Source: Procambarus clarkii (lineage: Eukaryota; Arthropoda; Malacostraca; Decapoda; Cambaridae). Taken from it: DNA of 64,000 bases. Of this stretch, positions 1 to 11,200 are shown in pieces. Position 1 is the stretch's first letter. Each line of letters opens with the position of its first letter. The notes under the pieces were generated by a model. It was not told the DNA's origin. It saw only the letters and a program-made list of their open reading frames with translations, and searched no databases. Location: NCBI RefSeq assembly GCF_040958095.1, contig NC_091195.1:29319835-29383834 (forward strand), read 5' to 3'. The position numbers and the translations under genes are program-made.

Positions 1-1505
1 GACTGTGTTTACATTCACTTGTAGATTTTTATTTTTAGTTAATTAGTCCTAAACTTTTGATTTATAGATTTTTATTTTTAGTCTTAGAAAAACTATAATG
101 TTATATGTATACTCGGGAAATTTTACTTGTTTTAGTTTTAAGTAACAATAACTGCTTGTAACGTCAGACTGATCTCAGCATGACATGAATCACAGGCTGC
201 TTGATCACAAAATCTATTGTGTTCACATATTGCATATATAGATTTTTATAGATTTTTAGATTTTTACTTTTATATTCTGTTACAGATATAGTCTATATAT
301 TTCGAGCTATTACATATATTTTGTTGTATTACTCAATCTTAAATAAATATAATATTTTAATTCTCTTTTTGTACCCTATTTGTAATTTACACGTACATAT
401 ATAGGAAGTCCATTTCTTTCTCAGATATGTCTTCTTTCTTTCTCTCCCTTTCTATTTCAGATATTTAAAAAATTATTATACCCTGATTTACCCTAAACGT
501 TTTAATGTAGGTAATTACAAGATTATAAAAAGGTTTTTTTAAATGTTATTTATTTACGTTCTAAGGTCGTATATAAAAATTCTCAAAAAACATTTTTAAA
601 ACGTAATTATAAACGTGCTGAAAACAATGAAATGTCGTTTTTAGAATGTTTTAAAAACGTGAAAATGTTTGCTGGGGAGTCTGTCCTGTGTTATGATCCC
701 AGGTAGCCGAAAAACGAGTCTCCCTTTGAGAATTATTCTATCAAGCCTGACCTAACTAGGAGGTCGGAGATATACAGACATGAAGATATATATGTAAAAA
801 GAATTGGGTAAATTTTACACAGAGTTTAAGATAATGGGCAATGAATAAGAAATTAGATAAATGACTGGTTAGGAGATGTGGATAGTTTGCTGGATGCGTG
901 AGCTTCACTTCTGGAGGGCTTTGACCTCACTGAGTGCCAGACATCGCAGGGGGGAAACTGCGCTCAGTTTGAGCTCCTGTCAGAAAGGAACCCCTAGTGA
1001 TATATCTCCAAGAGAGGAGAAGTGTGCAGATGTGCCAGCTGTAGAATCGAGCTGGGAACGTTGTGGTCTCAAGTCTTGGACGGCGAGGAGTGTTTATTAA
1101 GCCGCCCAGAGACATTATCGTGGGCCGTGGAAGTGCCCTGACCAGACTCAGTCAGAGGGAGGAGCGCCCTCGACCAGACAATCTGTGGTAAGCACGATTT
1201 AAGCTAGTTCATAGTGATTGCTTGTAGTTGGTAGTGTGCCCAGCGATAGTAGCGTATGCTTACTGATAAATTAGACATGTTTTGGTAAGGCAGGAAGCCT
1301 AAATGAGAGGACGGAGATGAGAGAGACAGCTGGAGGGACGAGCAGCGTGTCCTCTCCCATCGACCGCCTGAAGCCCACTGACGAGCCCAGCTCCTGGCGG
1401 TGGAGGACCCTCCCAGAGTGAGTGAGGGCGAGGTGGAGCATGGACCAGCCCAAAACGGGGAAGTCCACTCTCACAGTATGTAGAGAGCAGATAGAGGTTG
1501 GAGGT
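1..1505. other. Unassigned DNA, no gene seen
   Basis: The first 700 bases are AT-rich with no coding signal. Bases 490-660 contain repeated ACGTTTTA/TTTTAAAACG-like motifs that recur near 15830-16000. Bases 870-1500 are richer in G and C and contain a splice-donor-like string (GTAAGCACG near 1190), but only short ORFs without a recognisable domain. It could be a non-coding exon or a decayed retroelement; I cannot tell which. Confidence 0.4.
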
Positions 1506-2487
1506 TGTTACAAATGATATGAGTGGGGCTTCTATGGGGTACTGGTACTATTCAGGGGTAAAGGTAGTTAGAAGACAAGAGTATCAAATATGGGAGAGCT
1601 AAAAGGCTCGGCCCCCAAAATAAACTATCCACAGTAGTAATAACTTGCTACAAGACCATATATGTTAGTCTAAGGGTTGATCACTGCGCTCCCACCTTGG
1701 AAGAAGAGATACTCTGTAATTCATGTACTTATTTATTAACCCCTTAACAACCCCCCATATACACTCACACCAATAACAATAATAATAATAACTTTACCAC
1801 ACTATCTTACGTTAAAAGCCTTGGTCCACATAGACAGGATACAAGGTTTACACTAATAACAAGCTAGGGTAAAGTACTACTGGATAAGCACTGAAGCTGG
1901 ATGCAGCTTAGGGTAGTGAGACCATGTGGTACCCTAATACAAAACACAACTCTTAGGGTAAACAAAACACTGGCAAATACTAACCCCAGGTCTCACCAAT
2001 AGTTACTACCAGAGTAGGTACACTTACTGATGCCCCGTACTTAGCCTAAGGATACAGGAACTTCAGGTAAGGGAAATAAGTAAGAGGAGAAGGGAGAAGA
2101 GTAGGGATACAGCCACAGAGTAGGTCTTATCCGCACACACCAGCCAGAGAGAAGAGCGAGCTAGCCACCAGCTGCCTCCCTCATCGTGGTGCCGGGAGGA
2201 GCCTAATTGATCGTGCAGCTAAGCACATTAAAGATCTTCCCCTATGCAACGTATTGTTACTTTATGAATGATTAGAAATTATTAGTAAGCAAAGTTGGTG
2301 CCTATGTTATTATTTAATAATCAACCCCAGCTCAGTCTTTAAATGCTCTTTGAGAAACAATAATAGTCTTACGTCTGGCAGGGAAGATACAAACAATTGA
2401 CATTCTAGATGCCCAACTGTACTACCAGAAAGTTTAATAGCTCAATTTTGACCTCTGGTTTCCACTGGAGAACCCAGGGTCGTAACA
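1506..2487 (-). repeat. Solo LTR of the GMR1-like (G2) family
   Basis: A 982-base segment starts TGTTACA and ends CGTAACA, giving the inverted TG..CA termini of an LTR. It is homologous over its length to the LTR at 48185-49152 and partly to 16410-17708, 37125-37263 and 41724-42542. Shared landmarks are the GGCTCGGCCCCC block, the TTATTAACCCCTTAACAAC block and the terminal ACCTCTGGTTTCCACTG block. Strand follows the two elements that keep coding sequence, which read on minus. No gag or pol adjoins it, so it looks like a solo LTR. The flanks (GAGGT, CTGGT) do not form a clear target duplication. Confidence 0.75.
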
Positions 2488-3180
2488 CTGGTAAGCATGT
2501 TGTGTGGTGATTTTTGTTTATGTGTTTGAGGGGAAACATTTTTATTGGAGTGTCGATGGGTTGCAGGTTTGTCTTTGGGGAAGAAGTTGCTGAGAACTTC
2601 GAAGCCAGCACAGAGGAAGTAGTTGATGAGACTCCAAGATAGTGGAGGAGAGGACCTCGAGCTGTGAGGAGAAGCAGCTAGTGAAGAGGAGTGTCACGTG
2701 CTTCTGTAGAGGTGGTGAAGCACCATACTTGCTCGAGGGAACTTCATGGTGTAGCAGCCAAGAGAGCTGTGGAGGTCCCTAGCAGAAGGGTGAAGCACCG
2801 TAGTTGCTCAAGGAAAACTTCATGGTAGCAGCCTGGAGGAGCTGCAGAGGATCCTGGTAGTTAAGCCCGGAAGAACCTGAAGATATCAGGGTAGTGAACT
2901 TCCAGAGGTGGAAGGGAAGTCTAAATGATCACTTGTAGGGAGTTGATAGAGTGTTTGTCTTTAGCGTGCAAGACGCAGTGAGAGGTGGGTGATTGTTTGC
3001 ATTCTTATGTCAAGGAGTGTTTTATACTGAAGTTTAGAGTTACAGTCGTAGGCTGGATTACCTACAGATGTATGTGTTCTAGGACTGATAGAGTGATCGA
3101 TTGATCATTGTTGTGTATCAAGGAACATTTATACTGATATATATATGTTATTGCATTCAATGTTGATTTTCCTTGTATAT

Positions 3181-3183
<3 letters not shown>
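2488..3183. other. Unassigned DNA with a two-copy tandem duplication
   Basis: No ORF of note. Two diverged copies of a unit of roughly 75 bases lie between about 2708 and 2857. Each contains GTGAAGCACC, then TTGCTC, then AACTTCATGG, then AGCAGCC and a GAG-rich end. The rest is unassigned. Confidence 0.45.

Positions 3184-3274
<91 letters not shown>
3184..3274. repeat. (TA)n microsatellite, left of palindrome
   Basis: Uninterrupted TA dinucleotide tract leading directly into the palindrome at 3275. Confidence 0.95.
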
Positions 3275-3276
<2 letters not shown>

Positions 3277-3442
3277 CAATGTCAGACCACGGAGGAAAAT
3301 GAAACAGGAATTTCCTTAAGTACTTTCGTATATTAAATACATCTTCAGAAGGAATATTAACATTCCTTCTGAAGATGTATTTAATATACGAAAGTACTTA
3401 AGGAAATTCCTGTTTCATTTTCCTCCGTGGTCTAACATTGTC
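3275..3442. repeat. Long palindrome with 81-base arms
   Basis: Bases 3275-3355 and 3362-3442 are reverse complements over 81 positions with one mismatch (C at 3283 against the arm position that would give T). A 6-base spacer (ATTAAC) separates them. There is no ORF. Flanking TA tracts suggest insertion into, or expansion from, a TA site. It could be a foldback or MITE-like element. A cruciform or hairpin transcript is possible but not shown. Confidence 0.9.
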
Positions 3443-3474
3443 ACATTCTTAATCACGTGTTTATTTTCGTGATA

Positions 3475-4190
<716 letters not shown>

Positions 4191-5321
4191 ACCTGTCTGT
4201 GGGAGCAGTCTATAGAATTCCTAACACTGATGTGTCCGAATTCAACTCAAACCTTAGAAATCTAATACTAGATAACAGACTGAACAAAAACCATCTAATT
4301 ATCGCAGGGGACTTTAATATTGACCTCTGCAAGCCTGAACACCCTACTGCTGTTAGCTTCCTCAACTGTATGAATTCCTGCTTCCTCATACCCTTAATCA
4401 CTAGACCTACTAGAATCATTGATAGTACTGCCACGACTCTAGATCACATCTGGACCAACATAACCTCTCCGCTTACTTCAGGTATAATCACCGATAGCAC
4501 TACAGACCCCACATTTCTCTTAACTAACATTAACAAACCACCTCTAGAGACAAGGAAGTTCAGCTTTAGGCTGCACAATGAAACTTCTATAGACAATTTT
4601 ATAACTGCTGCTGATAATGTCAACTGGGAGTCCGAGTTAGGTAACATAGGGGACATCAACCTAGCAGTGCAATCTTTTCTTCAAAAAACTCTCAGCCTTT
4701 ATAACACCCACTGTCCTACGCTTACGAAACAAGTCACAACCAAAAGGCTTAACAATCCTTGGCTTACAAAGGGAATACTTAAATCCATTAATAAAAAACA
4801 TGACCTTGAGAAGAAGTATAGGTTAGGAACCGTCTCCAAAGAATTCTCTAAGAATTACTCGTTATTGCTATCTAAAATAATTAGACGAGCCAAAACTAAA
4901 TACTACGAAGATAAATTTACCCAAATAAAGAGCAACATTAAAAAAACTTGGAGCACAATTTCACAAATATTGGGATCAAAGAAGATTTGAAATAACAAAC
5001 CAACACTCCTGTCCAATAACGATGGTCAGCTTTCAGCCACTGATTTTACTATTGAGTTCAATAGGTTCTTCTCGTCCATTAGGTCATCCCTTGCAAATGA
5101 TATTCCATCTTCCAGTACTGATGTTAAGGACTATCTTACAGGTAACTATCCACAGTCTCTGCACCTAAAGCCTACTATAATTCCACTGACGTTAATGAGA
5201 TAATCCTTTCCCTTAAAACCAAGTCTAGTGCCCTTGAGGAGATACCAACTTTAATTTACAAAAAAAAAATCCAGGTCTTTAGCCCCTGCAATTGCATTGC
5301 TTTTCAACAAGTCACTTGAAC
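4191..5321 (+). pseudogene. LINE A, 5' part: endonuclease fragment
   Basis: This is the 5'-truncated start of an old CR1/L2-like LINE. The ORF at 4199-4990 matches residues of the intact copy at 43706-46648 from the middle of the endonuclease domain (VGAVYRIPNTDVSEFN, then GDFNIDL, then DHIWTN). It ends at a stop at 4988-4990. Further frameshifts occur in 4991-5321, including a long A run near 5262. The sequence is cut at 5321 by Gypsy element E1 and resumes at 13447, with GAAC present on both sides (5318-5321 and 13447-13450). It encodes no complete protein. Confidence 0.9.
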
Positions 5322-5556
5322 TGTTATACTCAAATTCTATGTCAGTTGAAATGTAACCAATCACAGGCAAGTAGGCCTCTGACGTCATGCCAGACAGAGG
5401 AGCATCAAGCCATGCTCCCAGCAGCCTCAGTTCTCTCTCAGACCCAGAGTAAGGTGGACCTCGGTTGGCCAGATATATACCTTGTTGTCTCAGTCAATAA
5501 ATATATACAGAAGCGACTACTGTGTCTACATTCTACCCGAACAAAGCAAACGAATA
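5322..5556 (+). repeat. E1 5' LTR
   Basis: Begins TGTTATACTC and matches 13212-13446 over 235 bases. Promoter-like parts in order are CCAAT at 5357-5361, the CRE palindrome TGACGTCA at 5380-5387 and a TATA-like AGATATATAC at 5471-5480. A possible poly(A) signal AATAAA lies at 5496-5501. The right end (..CGAATA) is not a canonical CA and is set by comparison of the two copies. Confidence 0.93.
5372..5501 (+). promoter_or_regulatory. E1 LTR promoter and poly(A) signal
   Basis: TGACGTCA (full CRE/ATF palindrome), a TATA-like box about 90 bases downstream, then AATAAA about 25 bases after that, all within the LTR. The spacing suits a U3-R arrangement. Function is inferred from motif and position only. 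Confidence 0.5.
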
Positions 5557-5557
5557 C

Positions 5558-5575
5558 TGGTAGCAGCAGTGGGAC
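5558..5575 (+). promoter_or_regulatory. E1 primer-binding-like site, tRNA-Leu-like
   Basis: Starts TGG one base after the LTR end. The 18 bases match the complement of the 3' end of a typical eukaryotic tRNA-Leu (AAG/UAG type, ..CCCACCGCTGCCACCA) at about 15 of 18 positions. The tRNA comparison is from memory, so the exact primer is uncertain. Confidence 0.55.
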
Positions 5576-7030
5576 CCAGAAATTTTTTTCTGGAAACTAA
5601 AATTCAAGTACCCAGCATCGCCGTGTGTTTCATAGTACCGCCGCCACCACTGCCATCAGCCGCCTCCACAAGCCGCCATCCTGCCACCCACGCATCAAAT
5701 CTTGTGCCAGACCGGGGTCCTGCCATCAACCACTACTCCAGGCCAACGTTTCAGAAGTAAGGGTCAATATTTTCCTGTGAGAACGTGCACTCATCAGTGA
5801 GCAGGAAGGAAGCTTCCCGCGCCAGCCATTTTTGAATCTCGCGCCACCACGTGGGAACCTGCACCCACCACCATTACCACCACCCAAGCTGACAGCATCT
5901 ATGCTTTGTGAGTGTTCAAGCTACTGCAATCGTGGTCAATCATCGTCGCAACTATCAACTGATCATCGTATGTGCTGTATTGTTCCTTGAGAATATTTGG
6001 CGGACTGCAATTGTTTGACTAGTGTCGCCTCCCCAAGCTCACACACCTCGCCTCCCTCTCAAGCTCACACCTCGCCACCAGCCCCTGCGAGCTACATCAT
6101 TTTGTGTGAACTCCTGCCTCCCAATCGTGTTTCTCCACCGACATCGTCGCAATATCGTCGTCGTCAGAATTTATCTTCGCGCTTCCAGCGTCAACAGTGT
6201 GGGGTCCCTGATTCTCGCGCCACCACCGCCAGGAGCGCTGCCATCGCACCAGTTTGTAAACAAACCTCACATGTGCCCCTTCAGGTCTTCACGACGTTCC
6301 TCCAATTTTGGCTACTGGTGATTCTCATGAATTGCAACCCTGAGATAAGTAATTGTTAGTTGAGAACAATGTGCCAAGTTCTAAAACGTGACTTACATAA
6401 TACTATCCATAATATCCTGTGAATTAACCAATCAGTGACTTGTTAAATATTGGAGCCGCCTCAGTACTCAACTCCCCACAATTTCCTTGTGTGATTTCAA
6501 CATTCCTGCTTCTTACAGTAATTTCATTGAATTTTAATTGTTCTCCTAGAGTGTTATTGGTAAATTCAAATTCCAGTGAAGTAAGAAATTCTTATTTTAG
6601 TAACAGTTAAGGATTTGTGCAATATAATTTTTTAATTCCTCCAGGCTTAAAATTGAAATTTATTCCTTCAACATTGCATATTATAATTTTTACCATAGCA
6701 GTTATATACATTCCTGTGTCCAGTTTATGTGCTACATACATATTTCTTGCATTGCCACTTGTTGTGTTGAATTTTTTTAATGAAATTTTGCAATTGCATT
6801 TTATAGTTTTTATTCTCAATTGCTGTGCTTAGTCTGGTTTAATTAATTTACATACATCTAATTCCAGTCATTTTTTTTTAATGAAAGATTGCTAAATTTA
6901 GTTTACAATTGCTTGTTCTTAATTATTTTCTTGCCTAGCCCAATTTAATAATTTTATTTCTGCCATTTTTTTACTTTAGCCAAGTTGATATTTTTTTTGT
7001 GTGTGTTTATTTTTGTGTATACTATCTCTG
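5576..7030 (+). other. E1 leader, non-coding
   Basis: Between the primer-binding site and gag. The first 750 bases are rich in CCACC/CGCC with only short overlapping ORFs. The remainder is T-rich. No conserved domain is seen. Confidence 0.6.
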
Positions 7031-8287
7031 ATGCCAGGTGCACTTAATTATAATCTGCGTTCAAATATTACTTCCACGGCTGTGACAATGCCTACCACTG
7101 TTGAAACCCCTTCAGACTCAACAGGAGCAGTTGCTCGTCCCAATGACCGGAGATCAGCTCAGGAAATGACTATTCCTCTTTTTGCTGGGGAATCAAGCTT
7201 ATTAGAATCATGGTTTAGTAAGGTTGAAGCGAAAACTGTTGCACGTTTTTCTAAGCCTACTGATGCCGAATACTTAGCAATTGCACGGTCAGCTGTGGAC
7301 ACAACCAAAGGTGATGCACGTTTTATTGTTGATGAGAAAGCCATTGTTAGCCTCCAGTCTTGGCCCGAATTTAAGGATTTCTTTCGCCGTCGCTTTGTTA
7401 ATAAAGGAGACATAGACCCATATAGGTTAGTTAAGAAAATTGCCAATGCCACCATGCAGCCTGGTGAATCATTTAATGCATTTACTAGCCGTCTCGATCA
7501 GTATCTGTATGCCTTAGTTTCTGCTATGAATAATTCGACTTGGTTAGATAAAGACAATAATCTGTCCCCTGAGGCTATGGCCAAAATGATAGCATTTGGT
7601 ACTTTAATGCATTATGCCCCCGAGCATACAAAACCAATCGTTGAGCAACAAAATTTTGGTGTTAAACATGAAATTGGTGAAGTATTTGAGGCTATTAACA
7701 ATGCCCCAGATAAACTAGCTCCCCGAAGTGCTCAACTGTTGCCACCCTCTGATACTGTAAATGTAGTTACAAGCTCTCAGCATCCTCCCACAAATTCTCA
7801 AAACTCTTGGTCGCAGAAGCGTACCCATGCTCGTAGCCCCCAGTCAAATTCGCCGCCTCATAAATTGCCGAAACGCCATAGTCCACAACCATCCACTCCC
7901 TCATGTTGGCATTGTGGTAAGAGTAACCACCTTGCAAGGGACTGTTGGTCCGCCCCTAGATCATCACCTCCTAGACAATTCTCTCGGTCCCCGCGTCAAT
8001 CTAATCATTCCAGGCTACCATATTGCAAATACCATAAACAAGTTGGTCACCACACTGCGGATTGTAGAGCTAGGCAAAGGGCATCCCCACCTCGTAACTC
8101 CCATGGTCAGTCTTGGCAAGGCTCACAGCGTCCAAGACATTATCAGAACTCTCGTAATTACAACTCCCAGCCCAGCTATAATGCAACTTCAAATTATAAT
8201 GCTCAGTCACAGAATGCTGGAGCTCAGAATGTTCACTCCATGTCGTCGGGAAACCCCCAAGGCCATCCGCTAACCAATTCAAGCTAG
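7031..8287 (+). CDS. gag: E1 Gag (capsid and nucleocapsid)
   Basis: Structural protein of the retrotransposon particle, 418 residues from the ATG at 7031; a GTG ten codons upstream also opens the frame. The N-terminal half is capsid-like, with the LESWF..EFKDFFRRRF and GESFNAFTSRLDQY blocks typical of retrotransposon gag. The C-terminal part is basic and rich in Ser/Pro/Arg, with one canonical zinc knuckle (CWHCGKSNHLARDC, C-X2-C-X4-H-X4-C). A second cysteine/histidine cluster follows (CKYHKQVGHHTADC). The tail is Asn/Gln/Tyr-rich. The ORF is intact. Its stop at 8285-8287 lies inside the -1-frame pol ORF, so pol is presumably made by ribosomal frameshifting. Confidence 0.93.
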   Translation: MPGALNYNLRSNITSTAVTMPTTVETPSDSTGAVARPNDRRSAQEMTIPLFAGESSLLESWFSKVEAKTVARFSKPTDAEYLAIARSAVDTTKGDARFIVDEKAIVSLQSWPEFKDFFRRRFVNKGDIDPYRLVKKIANATMQPGESFNAFTSRLDQYLYALVSAMNNSTWLDKDNNLSPEAMAKMIAFGTLMHYAPEHTKPIVEQQNFGVKHEIGEVFEAINNAPDKLAPRSAQLLPPSDTVNVVTSSQHPPTNSQNSWSQKRTHARSPQSNSPPHKLPKRHSPQPSTPSCWHCGKSNHLARDCWSAPRSSPPRQFSRSPRQSNHSRLPYCKYHKQVGHHTADCRARQRASPPRNSHGQSWQGSQRPRHYQNSRNYNSQPSYNATSNYNAQSQNAGAQNVHSMSSGNPQGHPLTNSS

Positions 8288-11200
8288 CCAATCCTAGTGC
8301 CCTCCCTGTGTATTCAGTAGCTACCCAAAATAGATTTGGACACTTGACAGAGGAGGACACTGACTCTAGACCAGTTGTAGATGTTGACGGGTCCACAGTA
8401 AATTTGACACAAACAAGACGCACATATCCCAGACAGCATAAGTCAAAAGTAGTAACTTGTCCAGTCTCAAGTGATGGTCCCCTTGTCTCAGCCATTGTAC
8501 ATGGTAGAGTTTTAAAAGTTTTTCTTGACTCAGGTGCAAAAATTAATATTGTCAAGCCCTCAGCTCTTAGAGACATTGAGAGTAAGCACCCTACTATTTT
8601 AAAACAGTCACACATACCTTTTCTAAGTGGTATTTCAGGAAATAAAGTAAAAGTTCAGGGTAAAATTGACCTCCCACTCAAGTTCAATGATGTCACATTG
8701 TCTATAACATGTTTAGTTGTTGACATTATTCATTTTCCTGGAGACATTCTCTTAGGTCTGTACACCATGATTGATGAAAATATTGCATTGTTTCCCCATC
8801 GTTGGAACATAAGTATTAAAGACCACGTCATACCCTTGTGTAGCATGTATCGACAGGGCCATGAGTTTAACCTTCAATCAGATTACGTTAATTTTGTTGA
8901 CACCCGCCTTGCAAGCGTAGGTTTGTCAGATCATTGTCGTGGTAGCATACCCGAGAAAACAGGCACTCGATTGAAGCATAGTAGTTGTGCAGTTGTTAAG
9001 GAGAATGAGTATCGGGACTTTCTGGAAGGGGACGCCCTAACGGATTCTCGTTGTCTCGCTCGCCTGGCAGCTTCCATCTCTGAAGTCAGTGGTTCCATGG
9101 CTACTGACACTGTGCTACACCCTCATTCTCTCACCAGAATAAGAGTTAAGGTTCAGGGAGTGCCTGAGTTGTCGGATGTGATTGCGGAAAGTGAAACATG
9201 TAAAGTGAATGGTACATTTGTTGAACCCTCCTGGCACACAGTGCAGGATGGTACTGTCACATTATATATCGCAAACACTAGTAATACCGATATCCATCTC
9301 CAGTCTGGTACCCATGTTGTAGATTTTGCCCATTACTCGTTACCGGTGCGAGTTGTGGATGATGTCTCCATGGATCATACTGTTTGTACACTCACACCAG
9401 GAGAACAGGGATCTCAGCCAGAGGTGCAAGCGCAACACCTCAGTCCTACTGATTTTCCTGACTCTGTGGCTCAGCTTTTGGAAATTTTGAACAGGAATAG
9501 AGCTGTTGTTGCTCTACCAGGAGAAAAATTAGGTCTCACTCCTCTTATTACACATAAAATTCCCCTTGAACAAGGAACTACGCCTATTTATGTACCAGCT
9601 TACCGTCTTCCCCATTCTCAAAGAGCAGAAGCAGATAGACTTGTAGAAGAAATGTTACAGAGTGATGTAATTGAATCGAGTAATTCGCCATGGAATGCTC
9701 CATTGATTCTTGTACCAAAGCGAGATGGGACTTGGAGACCTGTAATCGATTATCGCAAGCTTAACAGAGTAACAATACCTGATCGTTTCCCACTTCCAGT
9801 TCTAAATGATTTGTTGCAAAGTATTGGTAGAAACAAAGTATTCTCAACGTTAGATTTGTTGCAGGGATTCTGGCAAATCCTCCTTGATGAGGAAAGTAAA
9901 CAATTGACAGCCTTTAGTACTCCCAATGGTCATTTTCATTTAAAAAGAATGCCATTTGGTTTGCGTAGTAGTCCAATAACCTTTTCACGGCTCATGACAA
10001 ATCTATTTCGTAGATTGATAGGAAGTACACTTCTAGTTTACCTTGATGATCTCATAATCATGTCGCAAGATGTTCAGACTCATTTCCAGAACCTTGAGAA
10101 AGTACTTGCAAACCTCGCTGAAGCTAATTTAAAAATAAAGCTTGCAAAATGTTCATTTTTAAAGCAGAAGATTAATTTCCTAGGTCATACAGTTACACCT
10201 TCAGGTATTACATTGAATGAATCAAAAATTATTGCTGCCCGTGATTTTCCAACACCTCGTACCGCAGAAGCCGTAAGACAGTTCACAGGTCTTGTAGGAT
10301 TCTATCGTTCGTTTATTGCTGGATTCTCTATTATAGCCGCTCCACTTTACAAGTTGCAAAGAAAAGATGAACCCTTTGTTTGGGGAGAGGCCCAGGATCA
10401 GTCATTCAAAAAACTCAAAGCAGCCTTGATTTCGTCACCTGTCCTTAGGTACCCAGATTTTTCTAAACCTTTTACGTTAGTTACAGATGGTAGTGACATA
10501 GGTTTAGGTTCTGCATTACTTCAAACAGAAGGTCACAGAGATCACGCAATAGCTTATGCTAGCCGTACTTTATCTAAAGAAGAGAAAAATTATAGTGCAA
10601 CAGAACGAGAAGCCTTGGCAGTTGTCTGGGCACTTAAACATTTCAAGGATACAATTTATAATTACCCAGTTCATGTTCTTACAGATCACCAACCATTAAT
10701 TCCCTTGTTCAAAAATAAGAATCCAGTTGGAAAGTTTGCTAGATATTTGCTCACAATTCAAGAATTCAATCCCACATTTGGATATATTCCAGGAAAGCAA
10801 AATGTTGTAGCGGATGCATTTTCTCGACACGTAGCTGCGATTCAGTTAAATTACCCAGCATTAGATGCTACAGTAGTAGAAACGGAACAAAGACAAGACC
10901 CCATATGGGCACCCGTCATTAAATTTTTGACTAAGCAAGACACTCGCCCGATTCATAAACCGCCAGTACCATTGAAAGAACTAGTTATGTTGGACAATTT
11001 ACTGTGTAGAGTAGTAAAGCTTGGGACAGCCCGGAGGAAATGTTGTCAGTTAGTTGTTCCAGCTGTCTTGGTACCAACTGTGTTAAAAATTATCCATGAT
11101 GCTCCTGCAAGTGCACATCCAGGAAAGGATCGTACACTCCAACAAGGTCGATTGAAATATTTTTGGCCAAAAATGGCTAAGGAGATTGCTCATTATGTTG

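Noticed and set aside
876..1115. Overlapping small ORFs near a splice-donor-like site, as a host exon
   Set aside because: No domain, both strands equally open, and no matching acceptor or second exon found.
1506..2487. Target-site duplication for the solo LTR
   Set aside because: Flanks GAGGT and CTGGT share only GGT; not convincing.
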